Of a stretch of 64,000 nucleotides of DNA, positions 13,915 to 20,608 are shown piece after piece (position 1 is the stretch's first letter; the number at the start of each line of letters is the position of its first letter). The stretch is from Bacteroidales bacterium (GTDB taxonomy: Bacteria; Bacteroidota; Bacteroidia; Bacteroidales; UBA932). The stretch lies in the NCBI GenBank assembly GCA_024401695.1, contig JAKSKN010000006.1:62001-126000 (forward strand), in the 5' to 3' direction. Both the position numbers and the translations under genes were made by a program. The notes below the pieces were generated by a model. The model ran no database searches and had not been told where the DNA came from. It saw only the letters and a program-made list of their open reading frames with translations.

Positions 13915-14373
13915 TTAACAGGAGCTTCGCTGGCTCTGCGACATGAGCACTGCGAGAGCCACGGCCTCCGCTCCGGCAATATCCTTCTGCTTGTTGACAA
14001 AAGCGTAGTAACAGTTGCGGAGCCTCTCAACCGGGATCTTGTTGAAGTCATCATATCCGGTACTGCGACAGGCAATACCCTTGATGATATCGGCGTTGCT
14101 CTCGTGGCCTATTTTCTTCAGGTACCCACCTATCGCGGCCATCACCTGCTTGCGGAGGCGGTCTTTTGATGTGTCCCTGTTCTGACCGAGCTGCCCGGCG
14201 AGTTTGTTGCAGACATCAATCAGGTCGTGGGTGTTGATGTCTGCGCTGCTGTCCACTCCGAAGGAAGCCACGACGGCGGCCTTCTCCTCCGGAGTCATAC
14301 CACACGCGCTGCACAGGGTGTGGAACTTCCGCAGGATCTTGGAGTGCAAGTCATTCATTGGATCTCGTGCCAT
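13915..14373 (-). CDS. GemA/Gp16-like early phage protein
   Basis: This 152-residue helical protein has an N-terminal segment LHSKILRKFHTLCSACGMTPEEKAAVVASFGV and the central VERLRNCYYAFVNKQKD, which match the helical pattern of the Mu Gp16/GemA (DUF1018) family. Its place just after the transposition genes also matches. GemA in Mu affects host gene expression and DNA topology; whether this relative does so is unknown. It follows the RecA-like ATPase gene with a 6-base gap. Confidence 0.6.
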   Translation of the reverse strand: MARDPMNDLHSKILRKFHTLCSACGMTPEEKAAVVASFGVDSSADINTHDLIDVCNKLAGQLGQNRDTSKDRLRKQVMAAIGGYLKKIGHESNADIIKGIACRSTGYDDFNKIPVERLRNCYYAFVNKQKDIAGAEAVALAVLMSQSQRSSC

Positions 14374-14379
14374 AATAGT

Positions 14380-15018
14380 CTATATTTTGTCGGGCCAGTA
14401 CCGCGCTGCGCCCTGTTCCCATATTGTAAAGTCCTCACCGCCTTCACCGGCCTCTGCATCCTCGAAGCGTGAGGTTACGAATGCCCTGTAACCCTCGACG
14501 TGGATCTTGACGTCGCTCAAGCAACGGATATGCTCGGCCACTGCGGGGTGGGCTTTTTTGTTCTTCTCGTGTGCGATGAAAATGAAAAGCTTCTGGGGGA
14601 AGGCCTTGACAAGCTCCGCATAATCGCTCTTGTGGAAACCCTGTATTGCCGTGATGGAGTCAATGAGAACAATCTGCGGACTCTTTGGCTTGGATAACTT
14701 CTCCTTCAGGTCTTCCAGCTGTATCATATTGCCGAAGACAATGCCCCTCCCGGCCTCCGACATACCCACTCGATCCCAAGCAATCTGCATTGAACGGCTC
14801 AAGCCCTGCTCGAGGGAGTCGTACATCGTACGTCTGAACTGGGAGAGGTATTTGCACAGCATAAGCGCGAATGTGGTCTTGCCGCTGCCGCTGGTACCGA
14901 AGATGGTCCAAGTCCCCTTGAGCTCCGGACGACCGAAGCTGGCGAGCCAGTCACCGTCGAAGTTGGCCACGTCAAACGTGGCCTTCGATACGTCGCAGTT
15001 ACTCAGCAGCCTTTTCAT
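14380..15018 (-). CDS. RecA-like P-loop ATPase next to the transposition genes
   Basis: This 212-residue ATPase has Walker A GTSGSGKT (residues 41-48) and Walker B PQIVLIDSIT (about 113-122), and the order of elements is RecA/RadA-like. It ends shortly after the core fold. It begins 2 bases after the B-protein stop, giving two ATPases in tandem in a Mu-like transposition operon. It could help strand exchange or replisome loading after transposition, or act as a second target-selection ATPase. Coliphage Mu has no counterpart at this place. Confidence 0.75.
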   Translation of the reverse strand: MKRLLSNCDVSKATFDVANFDGDWLASFGRPELKGTWTIFGTSGSGKTTFALMLCKYLSQFRRTMYDSLEQGLSRSMQIAWDRVGMSEAGRGIVFGNMIQLEDLKEKLSKPKSPQIVLIDSITAIQGFHKSDYAELVKAFPQKLFIFIAHEKNKKAHPAVAEHIRCLSDVKIHVEGYRAFVTSRFEDAEAGEGGEDFTIWEQGAARYWPDKI

Positions 15019-15020
15019 CG

Positions 15021-15872
15021 CTATGCCTCCCTGCGTCTGTTCTCAGCATGTACCAGACGGCGCACACGTCGCAGGTCGTAGTCACAGTTGTCAATGATCT
15101 TATCGATGGTGTCTTCATCGGTCACGCCGTTGGCGCGGCACACGGCCTCCACGTCGTCCCCGTTGACCTGGTCAATCGGGATGAACTTGCGGCCAATGCG
15201 GCTGAAGATTTCCTTGTACCCTTTGCGGTTGGCGGCCACGCCCTTGTTGATTCGTTTCTCCAGATAGTTCGTAGCGCACAGGATTATGCCGCAGTCATCC
15301 TCGAGGTGATTGTACAGGCTGATGAAGAAATACAGAACCTGATCCGAAAGTTTGTCGGCCTCATCGAGAATGATAATCGGGTTCTCGCGCTTCTTGATGG
15401 TCGATATGATATCGCTCATCATCTCGCTGACCGTATAACCCGCGCTGGCGATCGAGAGCTGCGCAAGCATCTCCGTCATGAAGTTCTTACGGTTCCAGTA
15501 CTCACTGCATACAAGGTGATACACGTTTCTGTGCCCCTTGGCAAATACCTTGATGCTCTCGCTCTTTCCGCAACCGGCCTCTCCTGTGACGGCCATAACA
15601 AGGGCACGGTCCTTTGCGTCGGAAAGGATGTCGGTCATCCTTTGGAACCCTCGTGTCCTTACCACATTCCACTTGCGGCGGTCATGTCCGATCTGTGCGG
15701 CCACATTGCGCCACATTTCGTCGCTGATGAGATCCCACTGGCCGTTGAGCATCTGTGAGATTGTCGCGCTGCTCACGCCGCTGATGGAGCGGGAGGCCGC
15801 GTTCTGTGACCCCTTCAAAGAACAGAACTCCTTGAGAGAGGCGGCGATTGCCTGTTTTTCTGACTGTTTCAT
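15021..15872 (-). CDS. MuB-like DNA transposition ATPase
   Basis: This is a 283-residue AAA+ protein. An N-terminal cI-like HTH (about residues 10-50, with SISGVSSATISQMLNGQW) is followed by Walker A GEAGCGKS (97-104) and Walker B IIILDEADKL (about 165-174), then the C-terminal helical lid. This two-part layout is that of Mu B, which binds target DNA, delivers it to the transposase and gives target immunity. It lies directly after the transposase gene with a 19-base gap, as in Mu (A then B). Confidence 0.92.
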   Translation of the reverse strand: MKQSEKQAIAASLKEFCSLKGSQNAASRSISGVSSATISQMLNGQWDLISDEMWRNVAAQIGHDRRKWNVVRTRGFQRMTDILSDAKDRALVMAVTGEAGCGKSESIKVFAKGHRNVYHLVCSEYWNRKNFMTEMLAQLSIASAGYTVSEMMSDIISTIKKRENPIIILDEADKLSDQVLYFFISLYNHLEDDCGIILCATNYLEKRINKGVAANRKGYKEIFSRIGRKFIPIDQVNGDDVEAVCRANGVTDEDTIDKIIDNCDYDLRRVRRLVHAENRRREA

Positions 15873-15891
15873 AAAAAGTATAAATTAAAAA

Positions 15892-17934
15892 TTAGTAAAG
15901 GTCAAAAGTGTTCACCCTGCTCTCCCCGGCTGGAGTATTCTCTACAACCACCGGGACGGGCTCCGGTTTATGTTCCTCGGAGTACTCGACATCAACGGCC
16001 TGTAGGATCCTGCGCCTCTCGCTTGCCCTCTGGCTCTTGTGCTGCCCCTTGCTGTCCGTGATAAGGGCCTTTGCGAGGTCGTTATGCGCGTCCGGGCTCT
16101 CCAGCTGCTCCACATACCCGCCGCCAAGAATAGGCTTGGCGTGGGCCGTTATTTCACCGAACAGGGTCTGGGTGTGCTGCTTGAGGGCATTGTTGTAATT
16201 GGCCACGCGCTGCAGCTGCTCGGCATCACCCTCCTTGCGGTCCGCAAGGGCCATCGGCTGCACATACTTTTCCTCAAGCAGGAAACGGTGTCTGCCGTCC
16301 TCGCTGACAGCCAGAACATGGCTCATGTCGTCTGCGTCATACCGAACCTCCCAACGGAGATAAGCATACTCGCGGAAGCGGACATCGAAGCAGTCGTACT
16401 GACGCTTCTTTCCCTCCAGTCTCGGACGCAGTCCGGAGCCCTCGAGTACGTTGGTATATCCCGTGGTCTTGCCGAAACGAAGAAGGAATGTCTCCTCCGG
16501 CAGAGGCAACCTCCTCTCCTCAGGAGTGGCATTCCAGAACTTCCGGTACTCCTCCATCTTCTGCTGACGCTCCGCCGCTATCATGGCCTCAAGCTGACGG
16601 ATAACGCCCTCCTCATCCGGGAAGTTGCGCTTTATGATATTGTGGAACTCGCTGCTCGGCTGGTGCTTCTTATCGGCTGTAATACCATAGCCGCTCCAGT
16701 TGCTTTGAGTCTTGCAGTATGTCTCATTCAGATGGTCGAAATATCTCTCCACGGGCTTGCTCTTGGCGTTCTTCACTCTTGCCGGGGTAACCTTATCGGA
16801 CACCGTAGCATAGTAAGGAGCCATCGCCTTCATTGCGTAGTGGTCGCTCTGGATCTGACAGGTGCGGTACCGCTGGCCGAACAGTTCACGTGTGTAATTG
16901 GCCGCGTTGCGGAGAGCCTCCGCAATCAGTTCGGCATTCTCAACATCGCCAATGGCGTAACCTATCGGGAAGTCGCAGCAAGGATCCACAACAACCTCGA
17001 GCACCTTCCTGTTCGTGTAAGTGACTACGCCCTTGGCGTTGCGCTTCTGGAAATAAAGCTCTGCGTCCCAACCGTCGAGAGACCACATGAGCATTGCGGC
17101 TGTCGGCTTCGAACGGCTGACCTGCATAGCCCTGTTGTTGGAGAATGAGGTATTTCCGTAGCGGACGGCATCTATTACAAGGCCGTTCTCCTTGCGGTAC
17201 TTGGCAACCGTTCCGGCTGTGATCTTCTCCCAGCCCATCTTTTCCGCAGTCTCGTTGTAGTACCGCGCCACGAACTCATTGTCAAAGCCGTTAGGTATGG
17301 CGCACAGTGCGCTGATGACAGCCTTCTTCTCCTCGGAGTCAACCTTGGCCGCATTGCTGTTCTTATGCTTGCCGCTGATGAGTGCCTGGTACCCGTCCTT
17401 GATATATGAGTTGTATTTGTCCTGAAGACGCCTCGGGTTGAGGGGGAGGCTGTTCGGATATGTGTCCGCCATTCTCTCCAGAGCTGCAGCCGCCGACTTC
17501 CAGAACTCTCCCTTCGGGCATCGTCCGTGACTTGTTTTCTTCCTTTCGCTGTTGGATCCCTCCAGCCAAGACCGGAACCCGTTGAGGATAGCGGCGTTGT
17601 TGGCATACTCCTCCACCTTTTCCGGTGTCAGGTGCGTCCCGTCCTCAAAGGTGAAGTCATCATAAAAATTGATGGCGTTTCCGTCAGGCTCAAGGGCCTC
17701 GATGAACGGCTTGGCGGCGGCCTGTGCGTTCAGATCCGGATAACGCTTATAGACTTCACAACGGTACTTGTATGGGAGAGAGTCAGCATAGTACAGAGCC
17801 GAGGTGTTGCGGCAACCGCGCTGGGCGCGTTCGGCCTGTCCTCTGTATGCAAGCTGCTGGAGTGACTTTAACGACAAAATGCCGTCAAGCTCCTGAACCG
17901 TCACGCAGACCCTGTTGTTTATTATCTCTGCCAT
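15892..17934 (-). CDS. MuA-like DDE transposase
   Basis: This 680-residue protein starts at ATG 17934 (MAEIINNRVCVTVQELDGIL); the frame stays open to 18024, but that part overlaps a tRNA-like element. The catalytic DDE triad is visible: Asp in MWSLDGWD, Asp in CQIQSDHYA and Glu in KPVERYFD. The N-terminal residues 1-70 form a HTH/end-binding domain, and a Mu-type C-terminal beta barrel and B-binding tail follow the core. It inserts and replicates the phage by transposition. The long early transcript should start at the switch region near 18940. Confidence 0.93.
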   Translation of the reverse strand: MAEIINNRVCVTVQELDGILSLKSLQQLAYRGQAERAQRGCRNTSALYYADSLPYKYRCEVYKRYPDLNAQAAAKPFIEALEPDGNAINFYDDFTFEDGTHLTPEKVEEYANNAAILNGFRSWLEGSNSERKKTSHGRCPKGEFWKSAAAALERMADTYPNSLPLNPRRLQDKYNSYIKDGYQALISGKHKNSNAAKVDSEEKKAVISALCAIPNGFDNEFVARYYNETAEKMGWEKITAGTVAKYRKENGLVIDAVRYGNTSFSNNRAMQVSRSKPTAAMLMWSLDGWDAELYFQKRNAKGVVTYTNRKVLEVVVDPCCDFPIGYAIGDVENAELIAEALRNAANYTRELFGQRYRTCQIQSDHYAMKAMAPYYATVSDKVTPARVKNAKSKPVERYFDHLNETYCKTQSNWSGYGITADKKHQPSSEFHNIIKRNFPDEEGVIRQLEAMIAAERQQKMEEYRKFWNATPEERRLPLPEETFLLRFGKTTGYTNVLEGSGLRPRLEGKKRQYDCFDVRFREYAYLRWEVRYDADDMSHVLAVSEDGRHRFLLEEKYVQPMALADRKEGDAEQLQRVANYNNALKQHTQTLFGEITAHAKPILGGGYVEQLESPDAHNDLAKALITDSKGQHKSQRASERRRILQAVDVEYSEEHKPEPVPVVVENTPAGESRVNTFDLY

Positions 17935-17948
17935 TTCGTTGTTTCTTT

Positions 17949-18018
17949 GCTCCCGGAGAGGATTCGAACCTCTACCTTCCTCCTGGTGCGGACGGAGTAA
18001 CCTTTTTCCTACCGGGAT
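17949..18018 (-). pseudogene. tRNA-like remnant upstream of the transposase gene
   Basis: On the minus strand a 70-nt segment has a perfect T-arm (AGAGG, loop TTCGAAT, CCTCT) and a 3' acceptor strand CCGGGAG that pairs with ATCCCGG at the 5' end in six of seven positions. The D-arm (GGAA/TTAC) and anticodon arm (CCGTC/GGAGG) are each one mismatch short. The anticodon loop lacks the universal U33, and the total is about three bases short of a normal tRNA. It therefore looks like a decayed tRNA or a tRNA-mimic. It ends 14 bases before the transposase ATG on the same strand, so it would form part of the transposase leader RNA. Confidence 0.6.
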
Positions 18019-18024
18019 AATCAC

Positions 18025-18032
18025 TATCTTTG
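18025..18032 (+). promoter_or_regulatory. -7 promoter box for the 90-residue plus-strand gene
   Basis: TATCTTTG is a perfect TAnnTTTG match, 25 bases before ATG 18058. A T-rich stretch at 18003-18007 is at a suitable distance for a -33 element and lies inside the tRNA-like segment. Confidence 0.5.
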
Positions 18033-18057
18033 TCCTGTAACCTCTAACATTAGTGAT

Positions 18058-18330
18058 ATGCTATTTGATGATTTTATGGGCGCGGCACTTCGCAGCGATA
18101 ACCCCAAAGATGCTGTCAGAGGGCTGAAATGCCCCTCGCACGGGAAAACGGTCAGGGTCACCTTCGATTACGACCGAAACGAGAATGTCACGGAAGCCGA
18201 GATAACCAAGTGCTGCTGTAAGGAATTTGCGCATCAGGTAGCGGGCCTTCTGTACGAAGCTTCCGTTCCTGTCGTAAAGCTCAAAAAGGAGACAGGTCTC
18301 ACCGACCGAGACATCATCCTTGAAGTGTAG
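18058..18330 (+). CDS. small Cys-containing protein on the strand opposite the early operon
   Basis: This 90-residue protein starts MLFDDFMGAALRSDNPKDAV. It holds CPSHGKTVRVTFDYD and later ITKCCCKEFAHQ, so C-x2-H plus C-C-C and His could form a metal site. It has its own promoter box, and it is antisense to the early transcript. It may be expressed in the lysogen. Function unknown. The antisense frame at 18061-18450 competes with it; this one is preferred for its composition and promoter. Confidence 0.55.
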   Translation: MLFDDFMGAALRSDNPKDAVRGLKCPSHGKTVRVTFDYDRNENVTEAEITKCCCKEFAHQVAGLLYEASVPVVKLKKETGLTDRDIILEV

Positions 18331-18450
18331 AATCTGGGCGTCACAGCCCGATTTGATAAACTTGTGACGGTACTGGCTGACGGTACCGGCGTCAAAATGC
18401 CCGTCGAGTTTCACCAAGACGGCAACGAGTCTTTTGTCTTCTGCTTTCAT
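18061..18450 (-). CDS. possible early phage ORF (129 residues), largely antisense to the 90-residue gene
   Basis: ATG 18450 follows the previous gene's stop by two bases and the first 44 residues (MKAEDKRLVAVLVKLDGHFD and on) look like a real protein. The remaining 85 residues are antisense to the plus-strand gene at 18058-18330, and at most one of the two frames should be selected there. The gene may be truly 129 residues, a shorter one whose stop was lost, or spurious. Confidence 0.35.
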   Translation of the reverse strand: MKAEDKRLVAVLVKLDGHFDAGTVSQYRHKFIKSGCDAQILHFKDDVSVGETCLLFELYDRNGSFVQKARYLMRKFLTAALGYLGFRDILVSVVIEGDPDRFPVRGAFQPSDSIFGVIAAKCRAHKIIK

Positions 18451-18452
18451 AA

Positions 18453-18704
18453 TTATATCTCATTTTCATCATCATCGAAAAACACCCAGCCCTTCTTCTC
18501 GGAAAGGTTGGCCAAATAAGCCGCACCTGCAAGGACGGCCAAACCGGCAAAGTTTACCCACGTGATCTCACCGTTGGGACCTTCACACACACAGGTCAGA
18601 AACCCGATCATAATGCCGATGCCGACAACATTCTTGATGAGCGTGTCCCGCGCTTTCTCCCGCTTGGAGAGAGTCTTCTTTTGAGTTGCTTGATTTGATT
18701 CCAT
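18453..18704 (-). CDS. small early phage membrane protein
   Basis: This 83-residue protein has a basic N-terminus (KKTLSKREKARDTLIKN), two hydrophobic segments (about 23-42 and 50-66) and an acidic end (FFDDDENEI). This gives a two-pass membrane protein with charged ends. It is second in the leftward early operon, directly after the 57-residue HTH gene. Superinfection exclusion is a common task for such genes but cannot be read from sequence. Confidence 0.6.
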   Translation of the reverse strand: MESNQATQKKTLSKREKARDTLIKNVVGIGIMIGFLTCVCEGPNGEITWVNFAGLAVLAGAAYLANLSEKKGWVFFDDDENEI

Positions 18705-18715
18705 AACTATTTGAT

Positions 18716-18889
18716 TTAACTGTTGTATTCGGCCTCCTTGCCCCCGCGCTCTATGGCAGCTTTGCGGATCCGCTCACAGAGCTCGGAGTTGTATCGAAAA
18801 TGCAGGGCGTTATGAACGGCAATCCTTGAAACTCCGAACATCTTCGCCAAAGCGTTCATTTCCCCTTTTTTCGTCAAAATCAGTTTCAT
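18716..18889 (-). CDS. 57-residue HTH protein, first gene of the early operon (Ner/Cro-like position)
   Basis: ATG 18889 to TAA 18716 encodes MKLILTKKGEMNALAKMFGV and onward. Residues about 10-35 form a LacI/Cro-like HTH (MNALAKMFGVSRIAVHNALH), and the tail is charged. Being the first early gene, divergent from the S24 repressor across the operators, it occupies the place of Mu Ner or lambda Cro and may turn down the early promoter. Confidence 0.75.
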   Translation of the reverse strand: MKLILTKKGEMNALAKMFGVSRIAVHNALHFRYNSELCERIRKAAIERGGKEAEYNS

Positions 18890-18941
18890 ATTCCTAAAAA
18901 TGTCTACCTTTGTCTTTGTCGTTACTTATGTAATGGTGTTG

Positions 18942-18975
18942 CAAATATAATGAACAAATTTCATTATAAGCAAAA
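18942..18975 (-). promoter_or_regulatory. early (lytic) promoter of the prophage
   Basis: On the minus strand TTTTG (18971-18975) is followed after 21 bases by TATATTTG (18942-18949), a perfect -33/-7 pair for Bacteroidetes, and ATG 18889 lies 52 bases downstream. The operator at 18947-18967 covers the -7 edge and the spacer, so a bound repressor would block it. Confidence 0.75.
18947..18967. promoter_or_regulatory. phage operator O1
   Basis: ATAATGAA (18947-18954) and TTCATTAT (18960-18967) form a perfect inverted repeat with a 5-base spacer. The core AATGAA-N5-TTCATT is shared with the second operator. It overlaps the early promoter. Confidence 0.7.
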
Positions 18976-18979
18976 TTTT

Positions 18980-18996
18980 AATGAAAATTATTCATT
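18980..18996. promoter_or_regulatory. phage operator O2
   Basis: AATGAA (18980-18985) and TTCATT (18991-18996) repeat the core of O1 with the same 5-base spacer. The two centres are 31 bases apart, close to three helical turns, which would suit cooperative binding by repressor dimers. It ends 5 bases before the repressor ATG, so it may also autoregulate that gene. Confidence 0.7.
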
Positions 18997-19001
18997 GATA
19001 A

Positions 19002-19634
19002 ATGGGTTCTGTCAAGGAAAGGCTTAAAGCATTTATAGAGAAAAAGGGCATTTCTGTGCGTTCCTTTGAGACGCAGTGTGGCCTTTCATACGGCTATGTC
19101 GGTAATATGAGACAGTCGATACAGCCAGACAAAATAAAGAGAATTGCTCATTGTTTCCCCGAACTTAACACCGGTTGGCTCCTTACCGGAGAGGGAACTA
19201 TGCTCAAGGATGAGGGCGAATCAGACATTGAGCAAGCTGGAGATCCGGGGTTGCCTCTTATTCCGATAGAGGCCTTTGCCGGTTATGGCTCCCCGGCGTT
19301 CGATGATATGAGGGTGGAGGATTACTATCAGGTTGCGGAGTTCAAACAGGCCGACTTCCTGATCCGGGTAAAGGGAAATTCTATGTATCCGAAATATAGC
19401 TCTGGAGACATCATCGCCTGCAAGGTCGTAAAGGAAACACTATTCTTCCAGTGGAATAAGATATATGCCATCTACACCCGGAGTCAGGGCGTGATGGTAA
19501 AGCGGGTCAAGAAGTCAACTATGGAGGGATATATTCTTCTGGTTTCGGATAATGAGAAATATGAGCCCTTCGATGTGCCCCTCTCTGACATAGAGGCTAT
19601 CGCCCTTGTTATAGGTGTGATCCGCGTAGAATAG
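19002..19634 (+). CDS. S24 (LexA/CI-type) phage repressor
   Basis: This 210-residue protein has an N-terminal HTH (about residues 4-45, with VRSFETQCGLSYGYVGNM) and a C-terminal S24 peptidase domain. The cleavage pair is likely Ala93-Gly94 in AFAGYG, the nucleophile Ser127 in GNSMYP and the base Lys167 in VMVKRV. All parts for RecA-stimulated self-cleavage are present, so DNA damage should induce the phage. This differs from coliphage Mu, whose repressor is controlled by ClpX/Lon. It should bind O1 and O2 just upstream. Confidence 0.9.
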   Translation: MGSVKERLKAFIEKKGISVRSFETQCGLSYGYVGNMRQSIQPDKIKRIAHCFPELNTGWLLTGEGTMLKDEGESDIEQAGDPGLPLIPIEAFAGYGSPAFDDMRVEDYYQVAEFKQADFLIRVKGNSMYPKYSSGDIIACKVVKETLFFQWNKIYAIYTRSQGVMVKRVKKSTMEGYILLVSDNEKYEPFDVPLSDIEAIALVIGVIRVE

Positions 19635-19706
19635 TGAATTTTCTTTTTTTGCGACGTCCTTCTGTGCGCTTTTACTTATAAAACATTGATATAAACACCT
19701 TTAATC

Positions 19707-19738
19707 GGCCTTTAAGCCCTGCTTAAACGGCCTTTTTT
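19707..19738 (+). terminator. intrinsic terminator after the phage repressor
   Basis: GGCCTTTAAG (19707-19716) pairs with CTTAAACGGCC (19722-19732) with one bulged C and a CCCTG loop, followed by TTTTTT. Confidence 0.85.
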
Positions 19739-19834
19739 ATTGGATTATGTAGGTGTCTATCCGTCAAAAAAGCCGCTATGACGGTTATTATAAAGCATTA
19801 TCCCACGTTTGAAAGGCTTAAAAATGGTATCGTG

Positions 19835-19856
19835 TTGTCAACCCATTGTCAACCCA
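19835..19856. repeat. tandem 11-bp repeat near the prophage end
   Basis: TTGTCAACCCA occurs twice back to back (19835-19845, 19846-19856) and is followed by the related TTTGTAAC. Transposase or host-factor binding near the phage end is possible. Confidence 0.6.
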
Positions 19857-20066
19857 TTTGTAACTCCAATATGAAATTTACCTGATTCGGACCCACCTTT
19901 GGAAGACCGGTTAAACAGGCTTCAAAAGGGCATAAAAATAGGGGCGTTTCAGCCCCTTCAAACAGCCAACCGGCAACTATACCGGCAAGGCCTAAATACG
20001 CCCTGTAACGCCCTAAAACGGGGTAAATCGGCTGCTATATTATGCAATGTGCGCCCAATATAAAAT

Positions 20067-20141
20067 CAATGTAAAGCGGCGGACAAAAATAAAGCCCTTT
20101 TCAGGGCCTCCGTGTAAATCTGATGTAAAGCAATGTAAAGC
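20067..20141. repeat. ATGTAAAGC repeats, candidate transposase end-binding sites
   Basis: CAATGTAAAGC occurs at 20067-20077 and 20131-20141, and GATGTAAAGC at 20122-20131. A weaker CGTGTAAATC lies near 20111. All point the same way and cluster at the inferred right end, as the R1-R3 sites of Mu do. The last repeat is followed by CAAATTGCACA, and a 5'-TG...CA-3' type terminus could lie at 20149 or 20151. Confidence 0.55.
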
Positions 20142-20277
20142 AAATTGCACAACTCGTTTTTATCGCGGTCGAACCATAAACCGCACCTAACTCACTGATA
20201 TATCTACCGATACAACCTCTATCCCTATATCTCTATATTGTACATTTCATTTTTATGCCCGTAGAGCCCTCCATAGA

Positions 20278-20430
20278 TTAAATGCTTTCCGGATCATCAC
20301 CGAACGGATCGTTGTACTCTCCGCCGCTCTGGCAGAGCACTTTTTGTGCGGTGACCTCTATCACCTTCACGCTCGCAGGAACGTAGGCTTGGCGCTCCTG
20401 TGGTTCTTTGTTTTTGATTTCTTGTTTCAT
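20278..20430 (-). CDS. small host protein (50 residues) of a Bacteroidales-specific type
   Basis: ATG 20428-20430 opens 50 residues (MKQEIKNKEPQERQAYVPAS to GDDPESI). The pattern of a charged start, then a short VKVIEVTAQKVLCQSGG strand, then an acidic Gly/Asp/Pro end is one I recognise from many short Bacteroidales genes of unknown role. It is probably the first host gene beyond the phage end. Confidence 0.6.
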   Translation of the reverse strand: MKQEIKNKEPQERQAYVPASVKVIEVTAQKVLCQSGGEYNDPFGDDPESI

Positions 20431-20514
20431 CGTGATATTTTTTATATGTTGCTTTAATTATTTTCCAGTAATCCACAAAGTAACCGATTTTTGAACGAAA
20501 ATGCGCTGCGCGTC

Positions 20515-20535
20515 ATGCTGAACTTGATTCAGCAT
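20515..20535. repeat. intergenic hairpin ATGCTGAA/TTCAGCAT
   Basis: An 8-bp perfect stem with a 5-base loop, inside a 178-bp gap. A second GC-rich inverted repeat (GCGGG/CCCGT) lies about 20 bases later. The wording around it (cgtcatgctgaacttgattcagcatctg region) resembles dispersed intergenic repeats found in several phyla. It may also help end the leftward operon whose last gene stops at 20609. Confidence 0.5.
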
Positions 20536-20608
20536 CTGTCCTCGCATGATATTGCGGGTCGCAGCCCGTAATGACGGAAGAACACGCAATGACGCAGGGT
20601 TCACGGAC

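Larger units (their letters stand above)
1..20151. mobile_element. Mu-like transposable prophage, right-hand portion (left end outside window)
   Basis: The Mu-type gene set is seen directly: DDE transposase, B-type ATPase, GemA/Gp16-like protein, DUF3164 protein, gp36-like protein, DUF935-type portal, MuF and gpG. The repressor and switch lie at the right side. Structural genes form two divergent blocks around 3156-3297, unlike the single rightward late order of coliphage Mu. The first tail gene is cut at base 1, so the left end is not visible. The right end is inferred to lie near 20149-20151, just after three ATGTAAAGC repeats, because a host-type small gene follows at 20278. The exact junction and the 5-bp target duplication cannot be confirmed without the left end. 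All key genes are intact, so the element may be inducible. Confidence 0.9.
19635..20277. other. 643-bp noncoding right end of the prophage
   Basis: No credible gene is seen on either strand. The stretch holds the repressor terminator (19707-19738), an inverted repeat CCGTCA/TGACGG (19761-19784), a tandem 11-bp repeat (19835-19856), further GC hairpins (GGGGCGTTTCAGCCCC near 19953), and the ATGTAAAGC repeats near 20067-20141. After about 20152 the sequence becomes AT-rich and ordinary, as expected for flanking host DNA. Confidence 0.7.

Noticed and set aside
17949..18018. A functional tRNA gene upstream of the transposase
   Set aside because: The T-arm and acceptor are good, but the anticodon loop lacks U33, both the D and anticodon stems have mismatches, the first acceptor pair is A-G, and the total is short. 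It is listed as a remnant instead.
15892..18024. A 710-residue transposase starting at 18024
   Set aside because: The extra 30 residues run through the tRNA-like segment and read like noise; ATG 17934 gives a normal start.
20515..20535. Strong intrinsic terminator of the seven-gene block
   Set aside because: The hairpin is only 8 bp with no U-tract on the minus strand, so it is reported as an intergenic repeat.
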